Source of the DNA: Cristatella mucedo
Lineage: Eukaryota > Bryozoa > Phylactolaemata > Cristatellidae
Direction: 5' to 3'
Assembly (NCBI GenBank): GCA_009760855.2
Contig: WPIO01000075.1
Span: 1,534,001 to 1,598,000, forward strand
DNA: 64,000 bases
The notes beneath the pieces were generated by a model, which saw nothing but the letters and a program-made list of their open reading frames with translations, was not told the origin of the DNA and did not search any database. Shown in pieces: positions 20,151-34,000 of this stretch (position 1 is the first letter of the stretch; each line of letters starts with the position of its first letter). The position numbers were made by a program, and so were the translations under genes.

Positions 20151-22044
20151 GAGCCGAACGACCAGTGCTTTACTATGAGCCGGTGATTTGGATGGATGAG
20201 CTTTAGGACGAGGTCATCTGTGACCTTTATTATAAAGATTGAGGCACTGCATGGAATCGAGCGGCAGCATTCCAGCTCGTAGTGGCTATATCACACGACT
20301 ACTAATTAACGACCCGCGGTGCCTCTCACTGGCTACCCTTCATGATGAACATCTAGAAAAGCTTCAATCATAGCTTCAGTGAGTCAGGCAACCACTCTCG
20401 AAGCCTCATTCTCTTACTTAGGACTACCTATGGGAAGTACTTCTCACGCTGGCTTCGCAAATCGCAGGCCAACCACTCCGACTCGGGGACTCAAGACGTC
20501 TATTATTTTTTATAAAAATTATTATCAAAAACATAACATACTTAATATATTATAGAATAAAATCTTATATAAACCATTACATATAAAAGCATAATATACC
20601 TAATAAATAATATGTTAAACTTACATTTAAACTACATATATGAACCTAGTTTATTCATTTATTGTTTAATTTATCTAACATATATGATGTTAATTATTTA
20701 TTTTGTTATTTTTATTTTAAAAATGAATTTAGCTTTGCCTCGAATGCTGGTCTTGAATCCTTAAAAGACCCGTTCCCTTGGCTCTTGGGCTTCAAAAGCC
20801 TCGATCTCGCTATCGAATCATATTACGATATTGTACGACTTGGTATAATTCTTAAACAGAAGCTAAAAAGCAACGTTTTTCTCTCAGTATTGGCTCGGTC
20901 CACGTATATGGTCCTGTATGTGCTTGTACGTGCATTGTATAAAAAAAATGATGATACTAAATAGGCAGACATTTTTTTTGTAAATTAAAGTGATGGACTT
21001 GCTCTCTTTTCAACTTACTAGAAAGTGCCTACATTCTCTGATGGTGCTTTATAAATGTATATTTGCTATTACTACAGTTTTAATTCGGTCAGAGTACTGC
21101 GTCAGACAATGGACAATTTCGCTTTGTAAGTCCTAAAACCAACATCGAGTCACGCTTAAAGCTCTCCGAACGTAACCTTAAATATATGATTCTAGTAATG
21201 CTGCTGCCGAGTTCAATTCAGGTCTCAAATTTCACCTCGATCCGACAAGGGCTGGCCGTGTTTCGGAATTTGCAAAGCTCGCAGGTTGCCAGTGAAGGAA
21301 GCTGCTTGAAAGATACAGGCACGTAACTCAACAAGCTGCAAGCACGGACGTCATTGTGCCGACGTAAGACGAGCTGATACGCAAGTACCCCATGATGCCG
21401 AGACCGGTAAGTTCTTTGTCGGTAAATAGATTGTTTCCGATTTACGTCCGGGTTAGACTTGGTTCAAATCTTCATTTTATTCATGGTTTCTTTTTATTTG
21501 AAGCAAAAACTCCGAATTGCATGTCTAACGATCGATGTTGATTTTTATATCTCCAAATGCATCATATAAAGAAATCTGTTTCTGCATGCATTTATCCGTG
21601 CTTTTCACTTTGGTTTTAGCGTAGATTACTTTGCTCCTGCTGCCACTTCAGGCAATTTTCCAGAATGTTTCTGTACTCCTCACTTTTGACTACTCACTGG
21701 CTCTCCCTTCCTCCTCCGGCTTCATGTCCGGTTACTCAAAAGGCGGGAAGTCAAGAGTACACGTCTCATTGGCGCTTTTTTGCACAGCCACGACATGAGA
21801 TTTATGACGAATCCGGGAGTCCACTCCTTAGCCCGACATACAAAGCATGGGATGTCCCCAGGTTCTAAAGGTAGCTCGAACGTGATGACGAGAGTACCGA
21901 TTGAGTAACCGTGAAGAAAATACCATCTGCCATGGGCCGGGGTTACAGAATCAAGATACCCAAGAATGAATGTTGACCATGTACATATAATCATGTGCTG
22001 CTTGCTGATATTGAGCACCTTTCCAATAAGCATCGATCAAGCTT
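20151..22044. other. No recognisable gene
   Basis: AT-rich at 20500-20720, otherwise mixed. A 100-residue open frame at 20662-20964 is not recognisable. No RNA gene or repeat family seen. Confidence 0.5.
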
Positions 22045-22130
22045 CCCTTACAGCTTCTTAAAGTACCGAGAAAGAGATTAAGTTACCTGAGAGGACTGTA
22101 CAAAAAACTGTATTATTATTAAATGCATGA
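22045..22130 (+). repeat. LINE-A 3'-tail remnant
   Basis: 'aaagtaccgagaaagagattaagttacctgagaggactgtac' followed by a short (ATT)n matches the end of LINE-A copies. Confidence 0.65.
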
Positions 22131-23430
22131 GATCGAGGTGAGTTATAGTCATGGAGATCTTAGCTGAGACCTCGTGAAGAAGGCTTTCTTCCTTCGAAAG
22201 CAAAAAATACTCGTTTAAGCCACAATTTAATATTTCTCTCTTATCCTGCAAATATAGAATTCCATTGCTATGCAGGTGCCCGACAGCTGAGCCGGTGCCA
22301 CTCTTGCTTTCGCACCCCTGCCATGCCATCCATTCCTGCTTTCCACGATCTTAGATTCTCACAGCATTCTCGCCGGTTGTGATACCAACATTCTTAATCG
22401 GACGGAAGCTAAACGAAAACTGTTAATGGAATTAAAATAATGCCCGAGTAGTGATTGGGAGGAAACGTGCTATCACGCAGAAACTGAAAGCCTTACCCTA
22501 AGAACTCACTCGGCTAATATGACCCAACCCGTAGCTTGTCCTTCGTGGCCTCTGCAAAAAGCAATCATGACGTTCTAATCCAAGATGATCTGTCACTATG
22601 CAACTACATCAGCAGCCCATTCGGGTCTGCCTACTGTCGTCTAAGTAGTACTGCGAAAAATGCGATCAAAAAGTTAGATAAGGGTACTACAGACAAGCTA
22701 GCACTTGCGTTTGTGAAGCACCGCTGTAATGTGTAACTCTCTCCTTGTAGGACTTCCAGCCGGTGCAATAAAGCGCTTACAGATTACGTCAAACTCTAAC
22801 ACTGAGCTTGTCTTTAATTAATGACGGCTCACTGCCTAGCTTCATCACTCCCCCTCATCCTAGAGGCACGGTGAGACCTTTCGGCGCCGGGGAACAAAGC
22901 TACTAAATTGCCCCCTCTCCTTGGTTGAAAATTGCTCCCAAAAAAAAAGGTCTGACACAGAGGAAATGCAAAACACACAATCTAGCACGCATATTAAGTC
23001 AAGAAAGTTTTCTTAAATGTAGTGTAGATGCAAAGTAGCTATCACGTCTTTAACTTAAGTATGTCTGACCTAAAACGTGTCCAACTATTCTATTACAGTT
23101 TCAAATCAATATTTTGCAGTTTTTTGTCTCTATGCTTAACAAGGCTGAATATGAAAGTCGATCTTACCCCATTGATGCTCTCAGATTAGACAGATTTATC
23201 TTTCACTTGCTAAAGCAACATTAACAACTGGCAACTGACAGAGGTAGGGTGCAAAGAATTTGCAAGGTAACTCTCCAATTAGGAAACACATCTTTCCCAT
23301 AACTGACAGTGAAAGGCGTGAGTTCTAATGGTCTCTTTAGTGCCGACGCGTGACGTGTGGCAAGAAGTATTTTAAAGTCACGTAGTTTATTATGCAGCTC
23401 TGTTCCATTAACGTCTGAACAATAGAATCA
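22131..23430. other. No recognisable gene
   Basis: Mixed single-copy-looking DNA with no convincing coding or structural signal. Confidence 0.45.
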
Positions 23431-23860
23431 TCCAAGACCTAGACGTTGCAGGCGCAGTTTGGTTTGGCCAAGTGTCTTCAAAAGCTTCTCAACTTCCAGC
23501 AAGAAACCAAATTTAGCATCAAGATCAGTGAGCCGGGAAAACACAGTTGTAATTTCTTGTCGGAGATAGTCTATGCTGTCCTGTATGATTCTCGAAATCT
23601 CCTCTACTGCCACGAGATCAATACTTTGGGAGCTTTCTACATTTATCTGTGTACTTCGGCGGATTCTTCGATGAACTGCAACTCCCCACAATGCTCATCT
23701 CCTTTTGGCATCTAGTAGTGATTCCTGACACAGGTCTTTATTAAGTGCTGATAACTCCATCTCGCGAGAGCGGATGTCACTAGAGGCTTCTTTCAAGTTA
23801 ATCTTTGGATCATGGTACAAGCTACAGCTTGGTCTAAGTATGCAAACATGCTTAACTAGC
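23431..23860 (-). pseudogene. Coiled-coil exon-like frame with one in-frame TGA, unidentified
   Basis: A continuous minus-strand frame of about 140 codons with strongly helical composition (KINLKEASSDIRSREMELSA, EEISRIIQDSIDYLRQEI, KFGFLLEVEKLLKTLG), ending at TGA 23428-23430. One TGA near 23708-23716 interrupts it after AKRR. A possible acceptor AG lies just upstream, near 23860. It could be a terminal exon of a host coiled-coil gene that has decayed, or a processed remnant. No family recognised. Confidence 0.35.
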
Positions 23861-24364
23861 TCAGCCTGCGATAGCTAAGTCCGTTTCAGCAAGGACGTGC
23901 TTCAAACTGATTGTTATTCCAACGTAAGGAAAACAGGCACAATTGATTTCGTTGGGGCGTCCATGCTTTTGACCTCGGCGCCCGAGGCACCTGTTACCCC
24001 CCCCCCCCCCCCCCCGCCAGCCAGCCCCCTAGATGTGCCTCTGCTGTCCCCCCCCCCAGTGCTCGCGGTTTCATGCTGCTCATTTACTTCAAAGGCAAAG
24101 CGAGACGGACGGCTTAAGCGAAGGACCGTAAAACACGCTGAAGGAACGGAGAAACGTGGATTTCTGAGTAGCGACTGCAGAAGACAGCTCGAAACACTCC
24201 AGCTGACGAAGCCTAGAAGAATTGCCGTCCGTACGGTGAGTGGATTTGGCATCAATCATCGAAGGACTTGGTCTGCTTGTCAAGCAGGAATTCGAGTACA
24301 CTTTTTTACGGATAGACAAAAGAAGACACATTTTCCCGTCATGTTAATTGGGGTAGAAAAAACT
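23861..24364. other. No recognisable gene; poly-C tract
   Basis: Contains a run of 17 C at about 24000-24015 and another near 24050. A 164-residue open frame across it is Pro-rich because of these runs and is not recognisable. Confidence 0.5.
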
Positions 24365-24580
24365 CAACAAGTGCATCGTGTTTGCAGCTGAGGTTGCTAC
24401 GGTGTGCTTGGATTTATTTCGGAAAGTCATGCCAAGGGTGTGAGGTAGTCGTCTCCGGCAAGCTTCGTGGTCAGCATGCCAAGTCGATGAAGTTCGTCAA
24501 CGGTAAGGTGAGACTCAATAATAATCCACCAAACGAGTTTGTGGATAAGGCCGTTCGACAGGTGCTCCTTCGTCAGGGTA
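24365..24580 (+). pseudogene. RPS3: Ribosomal protein S3 pseudogene, copy A
   Basis: Encodes [16 protein letters not shown] and then [15 protein letters not shown], which match the middle of eukaryotic uS3 (about residues 150-195, KH-domain end into the C-terminal domain of the 40S protein). Just upstream [16 protein letters not shown] matches the preceding family segment but in another frame, so one base is missing near 24438. The segment after KSMKFVNG is diverged. GTAACT directly follows LLRQG and resembles a splice donor, so this may descend from an exon-containing copy. Shares its left flank with copy B. Confidence 0.8.
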
Positions 24581-25528
24581 ACTGTGTTTGTGTCTGTGTG
24601 TGTTTGTTTGCTTGTGTGAGCGTGTGTGTGATTATATGTTCAAATTGTGTTCCATCTCTAGCTGCACGATTCGTGCTGTGGTCAAAGAAACACCCGAGCT
24701 TTAATCTCGTAAAGACTTGCGAGCTGGCAGTGTAGTGTTATTTTTTTCCGTGTGTTCAGATAACCTTTCTCGTAGGCTACATATCCAGCCCCTAGTTTCA
24801 GAAGTAGGTTGTAGTCCGCTAGTCGGCATGGCGTTCGCTAATTTGGCTTGCTGAGTTGATGTAACCTCTGGATAGATGGTTAGATAATATCTCTTTCTGA
24901 CCTTTTAGTTTTACATTCTGACGTCGTAGCCTTTGTGCGATTGCACAGTGCAAGTGTGTGAGGTACAAGCTTCTCAGCGAATTGGCTGTGAGAAGGTAAG
25001 ACCGGGTGAGACAGGGGCTCTCGAGACAGTTATACCTTGTAACCGTAGATGCCGACTAGGGGCAAATGCTCTGTTGAGCCACAATGACCTGGCATGTAAG
25101 AGCAACGTGATCTCGATAGTGCTACAGTCCTGTAATGTTTACGTCCTTTTCACGAGTGAGCGAAACTATCATCTGTCGTTGCTAATTCAAAAGTTGGCTT
25201 GAGTAGCCGTTTGTCATTTTACTTTGCATTCGGTCACTTCGTAATACCATTGCATTCAGCTGCTATAATGCTTCACATGCCACACGAGCAGGCTCACTTT
25301 GGTGCAAACTCTAGTACTTGTTCTGTCAGATGTGCAAACAGCATGTGCGGTGTCAAACCGTCTGCTGCATGCCCCTGACGCACTGTGCTAATGTATTGTG
25401 ATAAGAGTGCTGGTGCGCAATAATCATCCTTTAGTGCCAGGCAGGTGAAAGTCTTAGGCTCTTGCTCTCGCCTCTAGATGAGCGAAGCTGCCACTCACTT
25501 TCATCTTCGTGCAATACGTTAGCTGAGG
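24581..25528. other. Spacer between the RPS3 copies
   Basis: Starts with a TG-rich stretch (24584-24640). No gene recognised. It may be degraded intron or flanking sequence of the parent gene. Confidence 0.4.
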
Positions 25529-25793
25529 TAGCACAAACTCAACAAGTGCATCGTGTTTGCTGCAGAGCTTGGCATGCTGTGCTCCAATTCTCTGTGGAAA
25601 GTGGAGCACAGGGGCGCGAGGTAGTCGTCTCTGGCAAGCATCGCGGTCAGCATGCCAAGCCGATGAAGTCTGTCATAGGAATAATGATGCACAGTGGTCA
25701 TCCGCCGAACGAGTTTGCGGATAAGGCCGTACGACGCCAGGTCCTGCGAAGCAGCTGCGGCATAGCTGCACGGCCGCATGTGTGCCCTTGAGT
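25529..25793 (+). pseudogene. RPS3: Ribosomal protein S3 pseudogene, copy B
   Basis: An open frame with [34 protein letters not shown] and [19 protein letters not shown]. This is the uS3 segment about residues 135-195 with several substitutions at otherwise strongly conserved sites. It then runs out of homology. It keeps the MMHSGHP segment that copy A has lost. The left flank 'actcaacaagtgcatcgtgtttgc' is shared with copy A, so the two come from one duplication. A functional gene should be elsewhere. Confidence 0.85.
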
Positions 25794-25874
25794 AGCGTCG
25801 TCGGGCCGACTGACCCTCTCGGATCATTGCTCGGAATCGTTTACTGTTCCTGCTCCCTTGTATATACAGCTTAA

Positions 25875-26679
25875 CGTCGAACTTGTCAAACGAAGTAATT
25901 TACAAAGCATGAACGAGGACAAGTTTTTAAAATCAGTTTGTAGTGCATGTCTTCTTGATCTGCACCCACAATTTTTCCGGCAGCCTCGATACCCTCACTG
26001 ATGGAGTGAACATGACACTCATGAGTGCTATTGACAAGCAGGCTCCCATTGATTCTATCCGTGTACACAGTCGCAGAGACTCCTTCAATTTACGAAAAAA
26101 CTCCTGAAGATGTGCCGTGTTAAGCGTCAGCTTGAACTTCGTTTCAAAATATCGGGGTCTGAGGCAGATCTAGTCAATTTCGAAGACTTTTTTCGAGTTT
26201 ACGCCAGTAAGCCCAAAAAAGCCAGGGCTTCTTTTTTCATCCAAAAGCTAAATTCCTGCCAGTCGGACCCTAAACAGATTTATAGAACCGTAAACCGTTT
26301 ACTGGCCAATTCTGAGAGGTCTGACTCTCCAGATAGTAACGGCTCAGCCAAAAGGTTTTCCCCATTCTTTACTAATAGAATTGTGCACATTCCTACCTCC
26401 ACAGAGCCCCCTCCGACTAAAGCACTTGTGTTGTCCCAACCTGTGACCTTCCATAAAAGAATTTCCGAGGTTACTGCATGTGATGTGGCTACCTTAACAA
26501 TGTCTAGCAAAAAGAGCTAGTCTCCTGAAGACCATATACCGTCATCTCTGTGGTATTCACTAGCAGACCAACTTAGCCCTGCCATAACCAAGATTTCTAA
26601 TAGTTCTTTGGGAAATGGGGTCGTCCCCAAGTCCTTAAAATCGGCAATCGTTAGACCCATGCCTACAAAGTTTGCTGCC

Positions 26680-26680
<1 letters not shown>
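25875..26680 (+). mobile_element. LINE-B ORF2 fragment upstream of the RT core
   Basis: Plus-strand frame with LELRFKISGSEADLVNFEDF, QIYRTVNRLLANSE and ITKISNSSLGNGVVPKSLKS. The last phrase matches the RT entry segment of the LINE at 17910-19600. It is broken by stops near 26518 and ends abruptly at 26680, where a different repeat begins. Confidence 0.8.
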
Positions 26681-27840
<1,160 letters not shown>

Positions 27841-30414
27841 AGTGTGGCAAAACTTAGCGACTTACCTTATATGCATTATACATCGCAAATGCCTTATTTG
27901 ACCACTAATCTGGCCCAAAAATCTAACCAGGCTGTCTTTAAAGCAGCCTACTGATTTCAAAATGATGTAGCTCATCCACACATTGGCTTGCTTAGGCTTA
28001 TTTATGTGATTACGTTTAAGATTAAGCCTGTGGTCGAACAAACCTCTGTTGTAACTATGGTCGAATACTTGTGCCACATACCAACTCAATATCTCTCAGC
28101 TACCGGACGTTCAGTCAGTTTGTTCCAAAAGACTCGAACTTACTGAAGATTGCCATCACCACATCCATCTCTTGATTTTGATTACATTCAAATTTTAGAA
28201 ATAACTTGTAAAAAAAGCCATACTATGATTAGACATTTTATAGAGCCCTGAGGGAACTGAATTTATTTCTGGGCACTTGGAATATGCTGCACGTTCTGTA
28301 CTTTAGTCTATTGGTAATCATACGCACTGTCGGAACCAACTCACTACTGTAACTCGATTGACAGGGACCTAGCCAATATGGTTGTGATCAGCTAAGAATT
28401 TAGCGTTTCTAGATGTGTTCAATTCGGGAACGTCAGCAAGTCTGTCTGGAGTGAGATGCGAACTTTGGGAGCATTCAACTAGGACTTCACTCTTCACGGG
28501 ATTCAAGGTTGAGAGGGTAAGAGATAAAATTGTGCGACTTGAATTAGATGAACAGCCTAGTACGACGGTGTGATTAAAAAGTAATTCTGGTACGTAGGCC
28601 ATTACCGGAAAATTAAGGGATTACAATGAATGGAAAAACTACGATGTCGACTTGCTGGAAAATGCAGTCGTACCATGCGATTGTATAGACTTTGTGTGGC
28701 AGCACCGGCTCTTATTGGTTGGCCGCTTTTACTAAATGGTCTGAGTACACCTCAGTCTGCCATCGGCTGTGGGGGTCTTGCTGGGACACTGGGTAAGCAA
28801 ACTTGGATGTTCCTGTACTAGCTCGCTCAGAGGTGCGTCTAAGTTAGAAAACCCTCTTAGAACCCAACGGATCTTCAGATCTCGGTGCAAAGTTCCAGAA
28901 CAAACAGTGGTGCATATATTTAGGTTCATACATGCTGATTCTATAGGCGATGTTGGCTGAGCATGTCAGCAATCAAGTGTGCTTGACCTTAACGTAGCAA
29001 GTCATTGTCTGCGGAGGTGTGAAAGAGTCAACGTTACAGCTAGAGGAGGTTACATGTATCAACAGGCAGCCCTTAGCGTTCAAGTCAATTGACGACCACC
29101 AGAGCGCAACATCAATAGCCTTGCATGAAGCCTAGAACATTACGGACTGACTGTTGTAAGAATTTGGATTTAATGCCGCCTATCTACAGAGTGCGACATT
29201 ACTGGCTCCTGATTGGTATCTCTACTAATTAAAGCGAGAAAGTTCGTCAGGTATCAAGACGGCGAACTTGAGTCGCATGGCAAGTTGGTGGACTTCCGTC
29301 AAGCGGCGAGATGTCACAGCCTTGTCTTCTGCGACGAAACTACTGTGACTAGGCGAAACTACTGTGACTAGGCAGTTCAAGAACTAAGTAGCTACTTTGA
29401 GCCGATGACTAAGTGTAAGTCACGATTGCCTACTGCAAGTCCGAGTGAGAGCTGCTAAACAGGCTGCTCAACCTGTAAATACGACTGTAAATTAGACTGC
29501 GACATCAGCAGGTCTGTACGCTTTCGCTGCTAGGACTAGGATGAGGCGATGTCTGTGGCGACCTCACTCTTTGAGCGTCAGCCTGGTTATGCTTCTCGTT
29601 GCGGCATCGATAGCGAAACCTAATGTTGACGAGTCATTCGTTCAGCCACACTAAGAGTGAAGTCCTCGTTGCAGGTGCTTTGCAGCTAGCTGAATGATAA
29701 TCGATAGAACACAGCTATTGAGACACAGGGACGGTATTATTAATATTGTGCCTAGACGAGCGAGCATAAACATTAATGTTTCTTGCCAATTCAGGCATGC
29801 AGAGAAAGCGAGAATACAGCCGTGGCAGCTGAGTGGTTAGACGCCGATGGCAGTAACGTGCACCAAATTGTGCATAGATAGGGTGAAGAAAACGTAGGAA
29901 ACAAGGAAGACAACTTCACAGAGGCACATGAATCTGTGGCTGAATGGTGGCACGGATGCTTCCATGGCTGAGAAAATTACATGATGGATGCATTTTCGTC
30001 GAGCCGGTCGTCGCTGATGGTTGCGGATGCCGGAATCAAGTTTAAGCATTCCAGTAAGCACACACAATGAAGGTCAGAGAGCCAGAAGATTTCAATTTAG
30101 CGCCAGGCATGGCAGGTAGGCGACAAGCAGCTGGTAGCAGGATGAGCCTGAGGAGTAGGAGAGTCGGGCCGCCGGATAAGCAGCCCTGTGCACGTGCTAC
30201 AACTAACTTCACGATTCAAGACACTGGCCAGTGCCCACGAGGAGAATTTGCGGGCGAAACTCCAGCTTTGTCTTAGAAAGCGGGTGTCCCCTGATGTAGC
30301 TGAATGACCCGCCATGTTGAGGATGACCTATCTCGTTTCGACTTGCATGGAAAGTAAGTTAGAAAGAACTAAATCGAACCAGCTATTACGATTACTGTTA
30401 TCGCCCAAAATAAC
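27841..30414. other. No recognisable gene
   Basis: Contains one LINE-tail-like phrase at about 28240-28280 ('agagccctgagggaactgaat') and a small direct repeat at 29340-29375 ('ctactgtgactaggc' twice). Otherwise I see nothing. Confidence 0.45.
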
Positions 30415-30485
30415 AATAATAATTGCAATGCATTTGATAAGGCACCCTCGGAAAACTCATTCGCTTTCTAGGCGCTTTGTGATTG
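30415..30485 (-). repeat. LINE-A 3'-tail remnant
   Basis: 'gataaggcaccctcggaaaactcattcgctttctaggcgcttt' preceded by a short AAT tract matches the reverse of the LINE-A end. Confidence 0.7.
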
Positions 30486-31654
30486 CTACAAAAAATCACT
30501 ATTGCATATTATGCCAAATGTCTAGTTATAGAGGCCTAAAGGTCTTGGTCGGCTAGAAGAGCCTCAGAGGCCCTTGTTTACACGCGTGTACTCCCGTATA
30601 TTGCGCAACGGTACCTTAAGTTACGCACGTACGAGCGTTAGACAATATTTGAGTCGACAACGAGTTTCGAATGGGGGTCAGTGAAGCGATGAATAGCCAT
30701 AGAAGTAGCAGGACTAATTTAGCCGGCCTAATGAGTTGTTTTAAATGATAGAATAAATCATGAACAATTAATTTAGTTGGATGTGAGCTAAATTACTTAG
30801 TGGACGGTTTTCATATGACCGGGAAAGTATGAATGGAAGCGTTATAATTATTTCCGATAGCAAACGCAATTTCACAACGTATTTGCAAACCAAGAATAAT
30901 TGACGAGGAACGTGCAAACAAATTCGGCGAGACTTAACTTGCTGAATGGTTTCTTTTTTAAAATGTCATCACGTCCGAGATGTCGCCACGTCAGTCAGTA
31001 ATAAGCTTCTAGTTTTTCATGGAAATGAGCTACTTCTGATGTCTCCAGGAGATTCGAGGCTTGTCAGAGGCACAGGTGCTCGATGTGAGCCAGAGGAGCT
31101 GGTGTGAAGAAATGGTGGGGCTGAGCAAGAATTATTTTGCATAGGTATTCTTAAGTGCGAGCATGACATGCGACCAAGATATGAACAAGCAGAACCTTGA
31201 ATTATCTGTGCTAATGGATCACAGTGAATTGCAGGTCGACCATTGACGGTACAGCGAGGTAGTTCTGACGTCCACTGAAGACAAGCCTGGCTGCGGCGTT
31301 TTGAGCCAATTAAAAGCTTCCAGTTACAGGGGCAAAGGAGACGTGCACGAATCAAAGTACAGAAATATAGACGGGATGTCACTGATGCATGAACAAGGCG
31401 GGCCGTGGTATCCTAATCTAAGCGGGTCAAACGATTTCGATAAGTAGCTTTGATGGTTCGTAACTGAAAGTAGACTGACGTCACTTCCGAGCTGACGTAT
31501 TGTTTAGCTAAATCATTTATGGAGCAAAAGACTGAACCCGTGCAGTGACTGCATGGGATATTCTGGCCCAACTCAGATTGAGAATTTTCTGTTAGAGCAC
31601 GCCTTACCCATAATCATTAGGATGGCTTGTATCGACACTGGACTGAAGGAAGTT
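30486..31654. other. No recognisable gene
   Basis: Only short open frames, the longest about 121 codons on the minus strand (31017-31382), without a recognisable domain. Confidence 0.45.
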
Positions 31655-32470
31655 TACTGCCATTCAAGAGCGAATGTAAGCAAAGCATGTTGCGAAGCAG
31701 TTGAGAGAGTTCAACGTGCACGAATACAGTGACGGCATCCAAGTGCAATGCATTCTCTGAGTGCTCTGCAAAAAAATTCAATCTTATATTGCAATTATTG
31801 ATTAAATCGGCATGAGCGAGTGCATAAGTTGTGAATAGAGGATATGGCTAAGCATCGGTACGGGGAGGGGCCAAGATATTCCAGCAGCAATGGCAATGCG
31901 TATTCCAGCATGAGCTGAGAGAACAATTTCATTTAAGGCAGATGATCTGTGAATGATGAACGATTATGGGGCAAAGTCATTAGTGAATCAGAGCTCATAA
32001 CCAGGATTTGAAGACGTTCAGAGCCTAAATGAAAAAACCAGCACGAGCGTCTTCACCCGTGCACTGCATCTGCCATCATCCAGATGTCGGGGGGGGGGGC
32101 CCGGCGGTCTAGGTTGGTACACTCCTCTGGTCAGGACCTTGCCCAGACACTGGCTCAGCCACTGTTCGCCAGCAGGCCGGCTACTGCTGTGCATTTTAAC
32201 CGTTCTGATAGACTGGTTGTCGGACCACCCCTTTCGCAGTTCATGCTCTCCTTCTTGCCGATGCTTAAACCGTTCATACTGGTTTCATTTTTACACAGGC
32301 ATTACGTGACCGACCTTGCACTTTAATCTTTGAAACCTCACAAATAATTTCAGACTCTTTCAACTCACTACCAGTGTGTCTTGCTAACATTCGCACTTTA
32401 ATTGCGACCAAGTCACTGCAGTTGAATTACGCCCAAGACAAATTACTAGTTTCGAGCAAGCTAAGTGTGA
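31655..32470 (+). repeat. Dispersed repeat family R1, copy 2
   Basis: Parallels 26680-27470 over most of its length with many substitutions. It contains one copy of the segment that is duplicated in copy 1, and a G run at 32089-32098. Confidence 0.75.
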
Positions 32471-32579
32471 CAAAGAATCTCTCTCTCCAAATATTGTATA
32501 TAAATATATAATATGTATATATGAATAAAATCTATCTATATATAATATATATATATATAATGTATCTATAAATATAAAT

Positions 32580-32933
<354 letters not shown>

Positions 32934-32934
<1 letters not shown>

Positions 32935-32998
32935 CGGGGCGAGCACCTTACCTGCTGGACCAAACCAGCTTGGCAACTATAAAGCTTGATTTGCCTAA
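32934..32998 (+). repeat. Right end of R1, copy 2
   Basis: 'ccttacctgctggaccaaaccagcttggcaactataaagcttgatttgcc' repeats 27787-27836 with one change. Confidence 0.85.
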
Positions 32999-33074
32999 TC
33001 TCCTAATTGGCTCGTCCATCACATCTCCTGCTGCTTTTGCACCGAGGTTTGGGCACCCTCTTCAAAATTAAAGT

Positions 33075-33780
33075 TAAGAGCCCACCCACCCACAGAGCCC
33101 TTCGGTCACGAGGAGCACCGTGGGCTTGCGATGATTCAGTGCGCAGGCTCCAGCCGCATCCGCCCGGCTACCAGCCCACGGCGGAACTCCCAGAGGTCGC
33201 TCTAATCGCGCGGCAGGCTTCATTCCCGGGTTGGCTCGCTTCGGCAGTCGAACGTCCGCTGACGGACGAAAGGCAGCAGCGACCGGCGCGCGGCCGCTGC
33301 CTCGGCGGCGTGGCGTACAGCTTCCTTCCCCCTACTCGACCGCTGCTCGTGAGGCTCGGCCGACGGTCGGCAGACCGGCGAGCGATTCGCGGAGAGAGAC
33401 GCGTCGAAAGATCCTTCTCCGAAGGAGCTGGAAACGGCGGCGTCCGCGCAGGCATCCGACTTGGCTCGGCGCGCTAAAGCAGGTACTCGAACTAGGCGCA
33501 CGGCTGATGCAACGCAGACGAGCTCGGTGCACGCTGACGAACGCGGTGGCACGTCGCTGGCTCGCTCGCGCCGAGGCGGCGGTGGCGGCAGCACCGTCGC
33601 AGCTCTCCTCCCCCCCCCCCACTGTGCACGCCCGCACCGGCCGGCCGGCCTCCGGCACCCAGCGGGTGAGACCACGGGCCTGGAGGCCGCTTCGTCTGGG
33701 GTGGACAGCGACGACTCGCATCGGACGATGGTCCGCCCCGTCCCCACCCCCATTCTTGCACTCTCCTGTTGTTAGGAGAC
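33075..33780. other. GC- and CpG-rich island, possible promoter or 5' exon
   Basis: About 700 bp of dense CpG with long open frames in many phases on both strands, as expected from GC-rich composition. No frame has a recognisable domain, and the frames are Arg/Ala-rich in all readings. Such islands often mark a transcription start, but no downstream gene is visible, so this is an inference. Confidence 0.5.
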
Positions 33781-34000
33781 GACCGCGTTTTGTCGAAACA
33801 TGAGAGCCTCATTCGCTTGCCGGACAGCCCCCAGAAATGTGGGACTCAATGACGATCCGCACGTGGACAGGTGGCGAATTAGCCAATCCGGCCAGCCAGA
33901 GCTCCTCAATAATATGAGTATGTGTGTTCGTGCATGCCCATTGCAGCTACGAAAGCAAAGACGAGAAATGAACGGTGAGGTAACCAAACTTTGGCATTTA

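Noticed and set aside
19927-20178. 83-codon frame of GGGLAAAGSRRRA repeats
   Set aside because: It is the 14-bp minisatellite read in frame. The period is 42 bp, three DNA units.
33168-33812. Several 100-190 codon frames on both strands
   Set aside because: High GC removes stop codons. Several overlapping phases are equally open and none shows a domain.
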